Below, piece after piece: positions 19,480 through 29,200 of a stretch of 64,000 nt of DNA. This DNA is from Bactericera cockerelli (Eukaryota > Arthropoda > Insecta > Hemiptera > Triozidae). The notes under the pieces are model-generated. The model searched no databases, was not told where the DNA came from, and saw only the letters and a program-made list of their open reading frames with translations. The position numbers were made by a program, and so were the translations under genes. The stretch is taken from NCBI GenBank assembly GCA_024516035.1, contig CM044964.1:22239806-22303805 (forward strand). The letters are read 5' to 3'. Each line of letters begins with the position of its first letter. Within the stretch, counting starts at the first letter, position 1.

Positions 19480-20135
19480 CCAGATTATAAAACAGGATTA
19501 CAGCAAAGATTGGCCAGTTTATAAAACAGGATTACAACAAAGATTAGCCAGACCATCTCTTAGTACTTATCACAGTGCCCCATAGTTAGGGTCGAAATTT
19601 TAAACAACATCAAAGCTAAGATAAGCCAGACTGCGTGTTTGGCTTAAGTCTTGACTCTAATCCTGTTTCATAATTTGGCCCTTAGTCTTGAGGGTCGGTC
19701 TGGCTTATTTTTATTGTCATTCTATTTCATAATTAGGTCCTCAGGTGGTTCAACTGTCCACGTGACACATCAAGGGCCGAATTATTAAACAGGATTTAAG
19801 TTAAGATAAGCCAGACCATCCCTCGAGTCAGGCTATAGTGCGCTGTGATTGGTTGAAACTCCTGCTTGAGGGAGGGATAAACGAGAAATACCCTTTATAC
19901 ACAAGTAACCCTAGTCTGGCTGGGGGACTATAAACAGGGAGTAGACCAGCATTGGCTTGGTTCTGGGGCCCTTGTCAATTATTAGCCTCCTTGTAAAGAC
20001 AGTGGTAGAAGTGCTGAGTCATTCCTCCACTGTCTGGCTACCATCGTTCACGATGACGCCACCCTATGATGATGAACCTTACAAACCCTAAAAAATATAT
20101 CTTAAATTTAATCCTGTTTTATAATTCGGCCCTTA
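19480..20135. repeat. Element L fragments around repeat G
   Basis: Pieces of element L (AACAGGATTACAGCAAAG, ATCCTGTTTCATAATTTGGC, CGAATTATTAAACAGGATT) occur at 19480-19880 and 20105-20133. Between them, 19905-20080 is repeat G (GGGGACTATAAACAGGGAGT, AGTCATTCCTCCACTGTCTG), which recurs inverted at 34970-35165 and partly at 39805-39875. Confidence 0.6.
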
Positions 20136-20418
20136 TCATGTTTTATAATTTGTCGCCAATTGTTTTATAATGTTGCATAGCTCTATTAGTATTTACTTAT
20201 TTATTTTAGTTTTTAATGCTAGCTCAAAGTTAGAAGATATGTAATTGTAGAGCTTACAAAGTTTAGGTCTGTAACTAATAAGCGTTCCTTGATTGTGAGT
20301 ATCCTACATATTGTACCCATGAAATACAGTTAAATGATAATATCATATTATGAGCAAAAAAAAAAAAAAAAAATATATAGGTAGGTTGCTGATAAAATAT
20401 CAGCCAAATAGAAAGTAT

Positions 20419-20500
20419 TGTCACTTCTCGCCCATCAGAGGGGAGGCATACTACAACACAGACCACAAGCGTCTACAGTAGCTCCTGTTTCATGACCACA
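20419..20500 (+). repeat. Fragment of the repeat found at 47.8-49.3 kb
   Basis: TCACTTCTCGCCCATCAGAG and CTACAACACAGACCACAAGC match 49092-49180 and related units in the kinase intron. Confidence 0.6.
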
Positions 20501-20581
20501 ACATAGAAAGTATATTCGAATAGAAATATTCGCATCAGTGGCGCAGCTAGACCTACATTTTGAGGACGGAAGAGACTAAAC

Positions 20582-20785
20582 GTGCACTGGTAGTGAAGTG
20601 GTTAACACGCTAGTCTGGTAATCCAGGTAGCGTAGGGATCCGTTGGTTCAAATCCCACCCAGTGCATGAATTTTTCCTCAATAATTTGAGTTTGTGACCA
20701 CATAGTAAGACTCTAAGGGTTAAGTGGTAGAAAATGCTTTGAGCATTAACCTCCTCGTCTGGTGGTTACCGTCCACTAAAGGTTT
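20582..20785 (+). repeat. SINE family A copy
   Basis: Full head GTGCACTGGTAGTGAAGTGG, B box GGTTCAAATCC, and body to TACCGTCCACTAAAGG. Confidence 0.85.
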
Positions 20786-20889
20786 GTCCCCAAAAACACC
20801 CCCCCCCCTTCCTACGCCACTGATTCGGATGTACTTTTTATGTTGGCATAATGTGACTGCCTGTCTTGCGCTGACAGCCTAAATAAAGC

Positions 20890-21118
20890 TCTACTACTAA
20901 CCTCGATGGCGCGTTGAACCGGTTTTTGTAGGATCACCGAAGTTGAGGAACATATAGCGAAGTGAACACTCCGTGATGCTGGCATTCCGGCCCAACCCAG
21001 GCCGGGTGAGGTTAATGTGGGTAGCCGGTTTGTGAGTTTCCTGCGCATGGAGGGTAACACCTCCGTCGTGATATGACCATGCAGTTGGAAGCGACGTTAA
21101 ACCCACATTAAAAAAAAG
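20890..21118 (-). repeat. SINE family F copy
   Basis: Plus strand: GGCGCGTTGAACCGGTTTTT, CCCAGGCCGGGTGAGGTTAA, CATGCAGTTGGAAGCGACGT. This is the inverted arrangement of the copy at 24515. Confidence 0.7.
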
Positions 21119-21204
21119 CACTACTTATACTTATTGGCTGCTAGTAAATTTTCTGTGAGTCACAGATGGATTTGGCTAAACCTAACTGTAGCCTTACTTT
21201 CGTG

Positions 21205-21797
21205 GATTATTATTATTAAACACTTTATTAGATATAATGGACATATGTACAGTACTATTACTTATTTTAACAATGAAAAAAAAAATAAAAAAAATGGAAA
21301 CAATATATACAATAAAAATCTGGTGTAAACATCACACGACTTTCCTTATCTCCCAAAAAGGAGTCGAATTCCACCACTGGTGACTGAACGGTAACAGATA
21401 ACTAAAAATCAATGCCAAATTCGTGATCAGCACTTCAAAATCATTTAATTTGATATGTCACAACCCCCATCTAGGATGAATAATAAAAAGTTAGTCCAAT
21501 CGGGTTCCCCTACAATACCGGTAAATTGGGGCCGGTTTCCAAAAAGTTAAAGATATCAAAAAACTGATCAGAGTGAACCCCTATTATTTTTTTAATCTGA
21601 GAAAATGTTGTTCTCTGACTTTTTTTGTATCTTTAACCAATTCAAAGAAGCGGTGCTTGCGGCCAATATTTGCGGCCCTGCGGCCGCAGAATGCGGCCGA
21701 TTTCAACCAAAAGTTTCATGGTTCGTCTGGTGTATTAAATTAATTACCATACCAAATTTCAAGTCTCTAGCTCTTACCGTTCTTGAGATATCCTGTT

Positions 21798-21828
<31 letters not shown>

Positions 21829-22066
21829 ACACACAGACAGACGCACGGACCAATGGCTGAAAACCACTTTTTTGGTATCCTGAGGCTATGATTCGTCCAG
21901 AAATGTGAAAAGCTGGGTAGGTCAAATTTTCGACGAATACAATACTTTCCTTATTATAGGATAAGGAAAATAAAAATGAAAAAGAATAGAATAATATCTA
22001 GAAACATATGTCCTAACCAAAGGGCGGGGTTATTGCCTTTGGCAATCTCTTCCACCCAACCCTTAT
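21205..22066 (-). repeat. SINE family I split by an inserted element K
   Basis: An inverted family I copy starts TTAAACACTTTATTAGATAT, breaks off at about 21322, and resumes at about 21968 (AAAAATGAAAAAGAATAGAA) to end ATCTCTTCCACCCAACCC. The insert (about 21325-21968) begins CATCACACGACTTTCCTTAT and ends TACTTTCCTTATTATAGG. It contains (CA)n and no intact gene. Its left part recurs at 42965-43130. Confidence 0.65.
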
Positions 22067-22429
22067 TATTAATTTCAGCGTAAATATTTTGGTGTTTCCT
22101 TGTGTCCGGTGTATGTTTTTCTACTTTCTAGTTTAATTTTTTATGGTGTTCTTTTTTCCCCCCTTGTTCTCTCGTCTTTTTTCCACTCAATTTTTTTTTC
22201 ATTTTTTGCCCGATTTGAAATTCAGTGGCAGACTTTTTCTCGAAACATTGTAAAAGACTATATCTGTTGGTTCGTGTATTATTTGACATATTTTCCGCAC
22301 CTTTTAAGCACAAGATTTTAATCTTTTGAAAGTGTGCATGCCCTTATTTTTAATGGTGTATGTTTATTATTATAGACTGGTTGGAGTTTCACAAGAAAAG
22401 CACAAATTATCACACCGACCTCTATTTTT

Positions 22430-22692
22430 TTAGATCTATTGTGACCAGTTGATTCTCTTTGGTTTTAACGTCCTGATTTGAAGAAGTCAGGACGGGGGTT
22501 TACCCTCCTTCGCTGGAAATCGTACCAGCTACCCACATTAACCTCACCCAGCCTAGGTAGGGCCGATAATACCAGCCTCATGTGTATGGAGGGAACGGAA
22601 TTTTCTTCGAAAAGTCTGTCCCTACCGGGAATCGAACTCGGGATCTCTGGACTACGGGCAGTAGTCTCAAACATTACGCCATGGAGGCTGGC
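22430..22692 (-). repeat. SINE family C copy
   Basis: Plus strand: AAGTCAGGACGGGGGTTTAC, GGGAATCGAACTCGGGATCT, CAAACATTACGCCATGGAGG. The tRNA-like head is at the right end. Confidence 0.75.
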
Positions 22693-22734
22693 TTGGTGGT
22701 GGATGTTTAATTATGTACACTAAATATCTGGAAG

Positions 22735-22800
22735 CTTGATCTATAGAGTGGCGGACTTGTAATCTGGAGGTCGGTGGTTCGAGTCTCAAGTATTGCAAAT
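22735..22800 (+). repeat. tRNA-like fragment
   Basis: GATCTATAGAGTGGCGGACT and GGTCGGTGGTTCGAGTCTC resemble a family D head with B box GGTTCGAGTC. The arms do not pair as a complete tRNA. Confidence 0.45.
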
Positions 22801-22887
22801 TTTATTAGGACGTGTTTGACATCCCCTCCTTTTGATTCATAAAAATATGATAGCTTGATATAACTTGTATTTTACAAATAATTAACA

Positions 22888-23035
22888 GTCCCGGTAGTTC
22901 AGTGGTTGAGGTGTTGCGTCGATCTGGTAATCCAGAGGTCGTGGGTTCGAAAACCCAGCCAGGACATGTCAAGTTATCCTCACACTTGGGAATACGACCA
23001 CAGTATAATATGTCTTGGGCTTATAAGGCTATATT
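22888..23035 (+). repeat. SINE family B copy
   Basis: Head AGTCCCGGTAGTTCAGTGG, B box GGGTTCGAAAACCC, body to GTCTTGGGCTTATAAGGC; 3'-truncated. Confidence 0.75.
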
Positions 23036-23256
23036 ATTATCAGATTTATTTTAAGATAAAAGTATAGCATAATGTATTGTGGTAGCAACACTAGAAGAGT
23101 ATACAAAATTTGTACCTATTTCTAACATCTTTTTTCTGTATATAAAATGATCCTCTGTAAGAATCAATAAAATGACTTAAATATTGGTATGATTGTTAAT
23201 ATGTATGTTTGGTTTTATTTTAATCAGTAGATGTAGCGCTGCTCTTGATAAGCACT

Positions 23257-23455
23257 GTGCACTGGTAGTCAAGTGGTGAACGCGGTAATCCAGATAGATT
23301 AGGGATCCGTTGGTTCGAATACCACCCAGTGCATGAAATTTTCTGCATCAATTTGAGTTTGTGACCACATAATAATAAGACTTTGAGGGTTAGGTGGTAG
23401 AAAATGTTTTGAGCATTAACCTCGCCTGGTGGTTACCTTCCACTAAAGAGTTCTA
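23257..23455 (+). repeat. SINE family A copy
   Basis: Head GTGCACTGGTAGTCAAGTGG, with a small deletion before GGTAATCCAGATAG, B box GGTTCGAATACC, full body. Confidence 0.8.
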
Positions 23456-23469
23456 TTAAATTATAATGA

Positions 23470-23755
23470 GTGTAGCGCACCAGTGGAGTAAGAATTTTTA
23501 GGCTCTGTACTTTGCAGGTTTGGGGTCCACCCGTACCTCGTGAGGAAAAATGAGTAAACGCAGTATCGTGAGGAATTGCAGTTTCCTAAGGGTTTAATGG
23601 CATACAAAGAAAAGTCCAAATCCTCATGATGGTTGATCACACATAGAAATACATATGTGGTTCAGGACGAGCGAACTTTGAAATAAAGTTAACTGGAGAC
23701 CATCACTCCCCCCTCCAGCTATAGCCAAGCTGGTTACAACAAAAACAAGCTACTC
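23470..23755. repeat. Family E fragment and inverted repeat H
   Basis: 23480-23560 has the family E body (GGCTCTGTACTTTGCAGG, CGTACCTCGTGAGGAAAAAT). 23575-23755 is repeat H inverted (CAAATCCTCATGATGGTTGA, GGAGACCATCACTCCCCC). Confidence 0.6.
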
Positions 23756-24290
23756 AATGGAAATCATGATTAGTAAGATAAATAAGTGATTAAAATAAAT
23801 ATTTATTTTTTTAAACAAAATAACTCGGTTTTATTAATTGATACTGATGATTATCCTAATAAAATTAAACGCTTATGGCTTTCACAGATAAACATTCAGA
23901 GGTAAATTGTATACATATGAAACCTCTTGGCTTTGTAAGCCAGAAGATAATGCAAACTTTCCATGGAAGTCAGTATTCTTCACTCAATAAAAAAGACAAT
24001 GTTGAATTAATTTTATATCTAACAAATTATTTGTAAAACGTTGAGGTTCCAAACACAAAACTTCACGTGAAACAAATAAAATTTAAATAAAGTTTAGAAG
24101 GCGAATACTTACTTGTAATTTTTGTTTTACAAATAAAATAAAGTTGTACTTTCAAGAAACTTATTCAAATAATACTGCCTTTGAAGTTTAAATATTAACA
24201 AGAGTTTATCTTGAATAAGGTTTACTAGCGGTGACAATAGATCTCATTGAGTCAATGTGTTATTTGTATGGGTTTTCCTCTAAAACCCCT
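23756..24290 (+). other. AT-rich intergenic stretch
   Basis: No gene, RNA or known repeat recognised. Confidence 0.5.
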
Positions 24291-24294
24291 ACAC

Positions 24295-24362
24295 TACTCA
24301 ACCAGGAACTTAGCTGATTGAGTGGAGAACTACTAATCAAGAGGTCTGGGTTCGAGTCTTGT
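24295..24362 (+). repeat. tRNA-like sequence, degenerate
   Basis: AACTTAGCTGATTGAGTGGA and GGTCTGGGTTCGAGTCTTG resemble A and B boxes, but acceptor and D arms pair poorly, so it is probably a SINE head or tRNA pseudogene. Confidence 0.4.
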
Positions 24363-24514
24363 TATGACAAATATTTTTTAACTTAAAGAGTATTGTTACA
24401 AGAATATACTTATCAAACATAGGAAACTTTTAGGCAACATAGAAATATACCGACCTGTAGAATTATTCTCCCACGCCATTTTTGTTTTGATAAAATATCT
24501 TACAATTTTTTTTT

Positions 24515-24780
24515 TTTTTAAGTGGGGTTTAACGTCGCTTTCAACTGCCATGGTCATTTGGTCATATCACGACGGGGGTTTTACCCTCCATTCGCAGGAA
24601 ACTCACAAACTTGCTACTCACATTGACCTCACCCAGCCTGAGTGGGGCCGGGAAAAGCCAGCGTCACGAGAATTAGAATTTGAATGGTCACCCATCCAAG
24701 TCTTAACCTCGCTGGATGTCGCTTAACTTCGGTGTACTGAAGGGAACCGGTGTATTCAACATGCCATCGACGCTGGCTGT
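24515..24780 (+). repeat. SINE family F, full-length copy
   Basis: GGGGTTTAACGTCGCTTTCA, GTCATATCACGACGGGGG, TGACCTCACCCAGCCTGAG, then CATGCCATCGACGCTGGC. The reference copy of the family here. Confidence 0.7.
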
Positions 24781-25089
24781 TTACAAATTTTTATTTCATA
24801 ACTATTTACATTAATTCAATTTCGACGAGTTCTAAAAGAAAACACCAGTTGAGAGGTTCATTCTAGCGCTAAGCATAGTTATTTCGTGGAGTATTAACAG
24901 TATTAATACGAAGGGATGATTTGAAGCAAAAAAAAAAAATGGGGATGATTTAAAATGATAAAATTTAGGAAAAACTTGAAAAGTCAGTGAAAGAATGACG
25001 AAAGAATTGATATGAAGGATGATTTAAACCAGGAAATATTCAAGGATTTATCTAAGAGGATGATTAAAAATAGGAAAAGCTCAAAAAGT

Positions 25090-25900
25090 CAGGCATGTTT
25101 TCAGCAAACGAATGAGGCCAGGATCCATATGAGGGATGGTTTAAGCCAGGGAAATATTTAAGGGATTTTCTTAAAGATCCATTAAATACATTGTGTGCCA
25201 TGGCGCTTATATTGAGAGACAGTTTGGTATTGTGAGAGGCCGCGTCTCTCATATTGAGCGACACTAGATCACACTTTGAAGAATTGAAACGTAAATAGAA
25301 AGTAGGTGTCTCTCAATATGAGCGACGTGGTCCCCTATAAAAAACAAACCTTCTGGGGGCCACGTCTCTCAAATTGACAGACAATCCTTTGTATTGTGGC
25401 CCCTGGGGATAAACATGATGTTAAAAGGATTTTTTTGTAAGATTTTACGGGATGTGTTCTTATTTATAAAATTAAGGTCCAGGTATTTTCTCAAGGGTCG
25501 AATGAGGCCAGGATTCATATGAAAGGCTGATTTAAGCCAGGAAAATATTAAAAAAAGGATCATTTCAAAGGATTTTCCCCCAAGAATTTACGGGATATGT
25601 TCCCGTGTATAGAGATATTTATAGGATTAAAATTAAGGTAAGCTCCCAGGTATTTTCTCAGGGGGGGACGAAGAATGAGGCCAGGATTCATACAAAGGGA
25701 TGATTCAACCCAGGAAAATATTAAAAAAAAGGATCATCAAGGATTTTTTCCCAAGAATTTACGGGATATGTTCCCGTGTATAGATATTTATAGGATTAAA
25801 ATTAAGGTAAGCTCCAGGTATTTTCTCAGGGGCGGGGGGGGCGGGGGGCGAATGACGCCAGGATTCATACACAGGGATGATTCAACCCAGGAGGATTTCT
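25090..25900 (+). repeat. ~160-170-bp degenerate tandem repeats next to the IDH3B 3' end
   Basis: Units contain AATGAGGCCAGGATTCATA, GGGATGATTCAACCCAGG, AAGAATTTACGGGATATG and AGCTCCAGGTATTTTCTCAG. Clear copies start near 25500, 25672 and 25845, with a weaker one near 25110. Motifs CGTCTCTCATATTGAG recur at 25240-25380. Confidence 0.7.
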
Positions 25901-25904
25901 CCCA

Positions 25905-26132
25905 GGGGATGATTCAGGGACGGAGGAGACAAAGGCGTCGGGTTGTCTACTTGAGGTTTCTCCCAGGGGATGATTCAGGGACGGAGGAGACAAAGGCGTC
26001 GGGTTGTCTACTTGAGGTTTCTCCCAGGGGATGATTCAGGGACGGAGGAGACAAAGGCGTCGGGTTGTCTACTTGAGGTTTCTCCCAGGGGATGATTCAG
26101 GGACGGAGGAGACAAAGGCGTCGGGTTGTCTA
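25905..26132 (+). repeat. 61-bp minisatellite whose unit holds the IDH3B stop codon
   Basis: Four units start GATTCAGGGACGGAGGAGAC at 25911, 25972, 26033 and 26094, exactly 61 bases apart. Each ends with GTTGTCTACTTGAGGT, the complement of the last IDH3B codons (Leu-Lys-stop). The last unit is the real end of the gene (stop 26130-26132). Confidence 0.92.
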
Positions 26133-26204
26133 CTTGAGGTTGGCTATGACGGCGTAGGTGTACTCCTGAGTGGTGGACTGGCCCCCCAGATCCTTGGTCC
26201 TCAC
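26130..26204 (-). CDS. IDH3B: IDH3B last exon
   Basis: 75 nt after TTCCCAG on the minus strand. Encodes [20 protein letters not shown] and ends ANLK-stop (TAG). Matches the VRTRDMGG.STT block of the family. Confidence 0.9.
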   Translation of the reverse strand: MRTKDLGGQSTTQEYTYAVIANLK

Positions 26205-29200
26205 CTGGGAACAAGGTAAGTCTTTGTTATTATTATACAACGCTTTATTAGGTATAAATGGACATTATGTACATTTATCCTATAAAATATATAAGACCTG
26301 TTTGACTGCTGGAGTAAAGGGACTTTTCAGTCTTACCTCGGCAGTATAAACAAGGTATATTCTATTCTATTCTATTCTATATTCTATTCTATGTACATAC
26401 AAATAATTATTTTAACAATGAAAAAAAAAAAAAAAAAAAAAAAAATGGAAACAACATATACAATAAAAATGAAAAAGAATAGAAAATATATAAAAACATA
26501 TGTCCTCACTAAAGGGTGGGGTTATTGCCTATGGCAATCTCTTCCACCCAACCCAATGTCTTTGTTATTAGGTACCCGGTGCATGTACGAAATATTCGAC
26601 AGTGAGTTATCATACTTGTTTTATTACTATTAGTAAACACTTTATTAGATATAAAAAGATACATGTGCAGTACAAATAATTCTTATAACAATTAAAAAAT
26701 GGAAACAATATATATTATACAATAAAAAAGAAAAATATATATAAACATATTATAACATATAACCCCGCCCTAAGTAATGGGCGGGGTTATTGTTGTTGTT
26801 GTAGTCAGCTTGGCTGCAGCTGGAGGGGTGAGTGATGGTCTCCAGCCAACTTTCTTTCAAAGTTGGCTCGTCCTGAACCACATATTTCTATGTGCGATCA
26901 ACCATCATGAGGACATAGACTTTTCTTTATAAGCCATTAAAACCTTAGGAAACTGCAAGCTAGCCTGGCTTGTAAGGGTTGACTAGTCTGTTCTCTGTTT
27001 ATAGTCCTCTAGCGAGACACTGGTTTTCTCCCTGTTTAACATCCCCCAGCCAGGTGCGTATGGCAATCTTTTCCACCCAACCCTTTATCATATATTTTTT
27101 TCAATACTTTTTTATTTATTTTTCCTATTTATTGTTTCTGAAATCCACGGAGCAAGCAAGCATAAGGATTGGGTGGAAGAGATTGCCACAGGCAATAACC
27201 CCGCCCTTTAGGTAGGACCTTTCTCTCTTTTTTTTCCTTCTTGTATATTTGTTAATCTTTTTGTTTTTCTTTATATTTCATTGTGTTCTACTGTATATAT
27301 TTTTTGTTCTACCTAATAAAGCTTTAAAAAAAAAGACCACAGTAGCTCAGTGGTAAAGGCGGCACTCTGTGAATCCAAGGATTCCAGATGTAGTGGGTTC
27401 GAAACCCAGCCGGGACATGACAAGTTATCCTCCCATTTGGGATTTTTACCACATAATAATATGTCTTGGGCTTACTGCTGGAATAATGGGACTTTAATAG
27501 TCCTTATCGGGCAGTATAAATAAGATGATATTATTATTATTATTATCTTTTTTTCAATACTTTTTTTATTTATTTTTCCTATTTATTGTCTCTGAAATCC
27601 ACGGAGCACACATTACCTTGCCAGCTTTGAGCACCCGGTTCACAGCGTTGCCGATCATGTCTCCGTAGTACTGCAGGTTCACGTGTCGCAACATCTTGGT
27701 GGAGCATAGCGGTAGGATTCGCGACGTTCTTGCCCAATCAAACAAATCGTAGGGGTGTGACGGTCCATTCGCCTCTATGTTGTTTATTTATTTATAATGG
27801 GTGAATAACCCTATTAGAGGGTTAATTTACAATATTAAATTTTATTATTTGTATGGCAATCTCTTCCACCCAACCCTTTATCATATCTTTTTTTATTTAT
27901 TTTTCCTACTTATTGTTTCTGAAATCCACGGAGCAAACACATTACCTTGCCGGCTTTGAGCACCCGGTTCACAGCGTTGCCGATCATGTCTCCGTAGTAC
28001 TGCAGGTTCACGTGTCGCAACATCTTGGTGGAGCACAGCAGCATAGCGGTAGGATTCGCGACGTTCTTGCCCACGGCTTCTGAGTAGGTGTGTCTTGCAC
28101 CCTGGGGAGGGGGGAGATAGGTATTGGTATTGGGGTTGAGTGGAAGAGAAAGCCACAGGCTTTAACTTCGCCCCTTGGTTCACTAGATAGATGGATAAAA
28201 AATGTTGTATTTATTTTTCAGAAATAGTTACAAGGTTGACAGTTAACAAAACTAAGAAAAAGTACAAAATTAACAAAATAAGTAGAAATTAATCTACATA
28301 ATATATCAAATCTAAAATAATCTGCATAGAATCAAAAAATAATAAAAGCAGTAGCAGAGTATTACATTCTCAATACATGATATCTATAACCTCCCTTGGT
28401 TCACAACATATTCTATTGAGTTCTTTTCATTTCATGTCCTGTACTGCAGCATATCATTGTGTATGTAGTTTATTATTATAATTGTTTGATTTCACCAGGA
28501 AAGAGTCTTCTCCAGACAAATCAAATTGTGAAACAGAAAGCCCCCCGTTTTGATACTGACGCTAAAATTGAGCCTGCCCCAGTGCCCCACTCCTGAAACT
28601 CTTCAAGTCCAAGCTTACCTTAGTACTGAGCACGCTAAGCTTTAAGGGCTAATAGCCTAGGTGCACCCAAAATGGGGACCTCGCGTGCTTGGAAATAATA
28701 ATAATATCGCCTTATTTATACTGAACAATAAGGACTATTAAAGTCCCATTATTCTAGCAGTAAGCCCAAGACATATTATTATGTGGTAAAAATCCCAAAT
28801 GGGAGGATAGCTTGTTATGTCCCGGCTGGATTTCGAACCCACGACCTCTGGGAGCTCTGGATTCACAGAGTGCCGCCTTTACCACTGAGCTACCGGGACA
28901 GACTAAGTGTTCTCTAGACTACGTTTTATTCTCGTATTATAAGGACGTTTTATTCTCCTATTATAGGTTTTATTCTCCTATTATAAGGACGTTTTATTCT
29001 CTTATTATAAGGACGTTTTATTCTCCTATTATATGTTTTATTCCCCTATTATAAGGACGTTTTATTCTCCTATTAGGTATACGTTTTATTCTCTTATTAT
29101 AAGGACGTTTTATTCTCCTACTATACGTTTTATTCTCGTATTATAAGGACGGATGGAAAATATAATAGTTGGACTCACAGGTTCGAACACCACGCACTCT

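Larger units (their letters stand above)
27089..27736 (-). pseudogene. IDH3B: Partial duplicates of an IDH3B exon and its flank
   Basis: 27617-27736 is a copy of most of the exon at 27946-28101, including its donor (minus strand GGCAAG|GTAATG). An internal 8-base loss near 27703 breaks the frame, and the copy stops short of the acceptor. The intron flank (ATTTATTTTTCCTATTTATT, TCTGAAATCCACGGAGCA) occurs three times, near 27110, 27565 and 27890. SINEs sit between the copies. Confidence 0.85.

Noticed and set aside
21605..21883. 92-codon plus frame ending in His-Thr repeats
   Set aside because: Lies inside inserted element K and runs into a (CA)n stretch; no domain recognised.
25675..26219. 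Plus frames with GDDSGTEETKASG repeats
   Set aside because: Antisense reading of the 61-bp array at the IDH3B 3' end.
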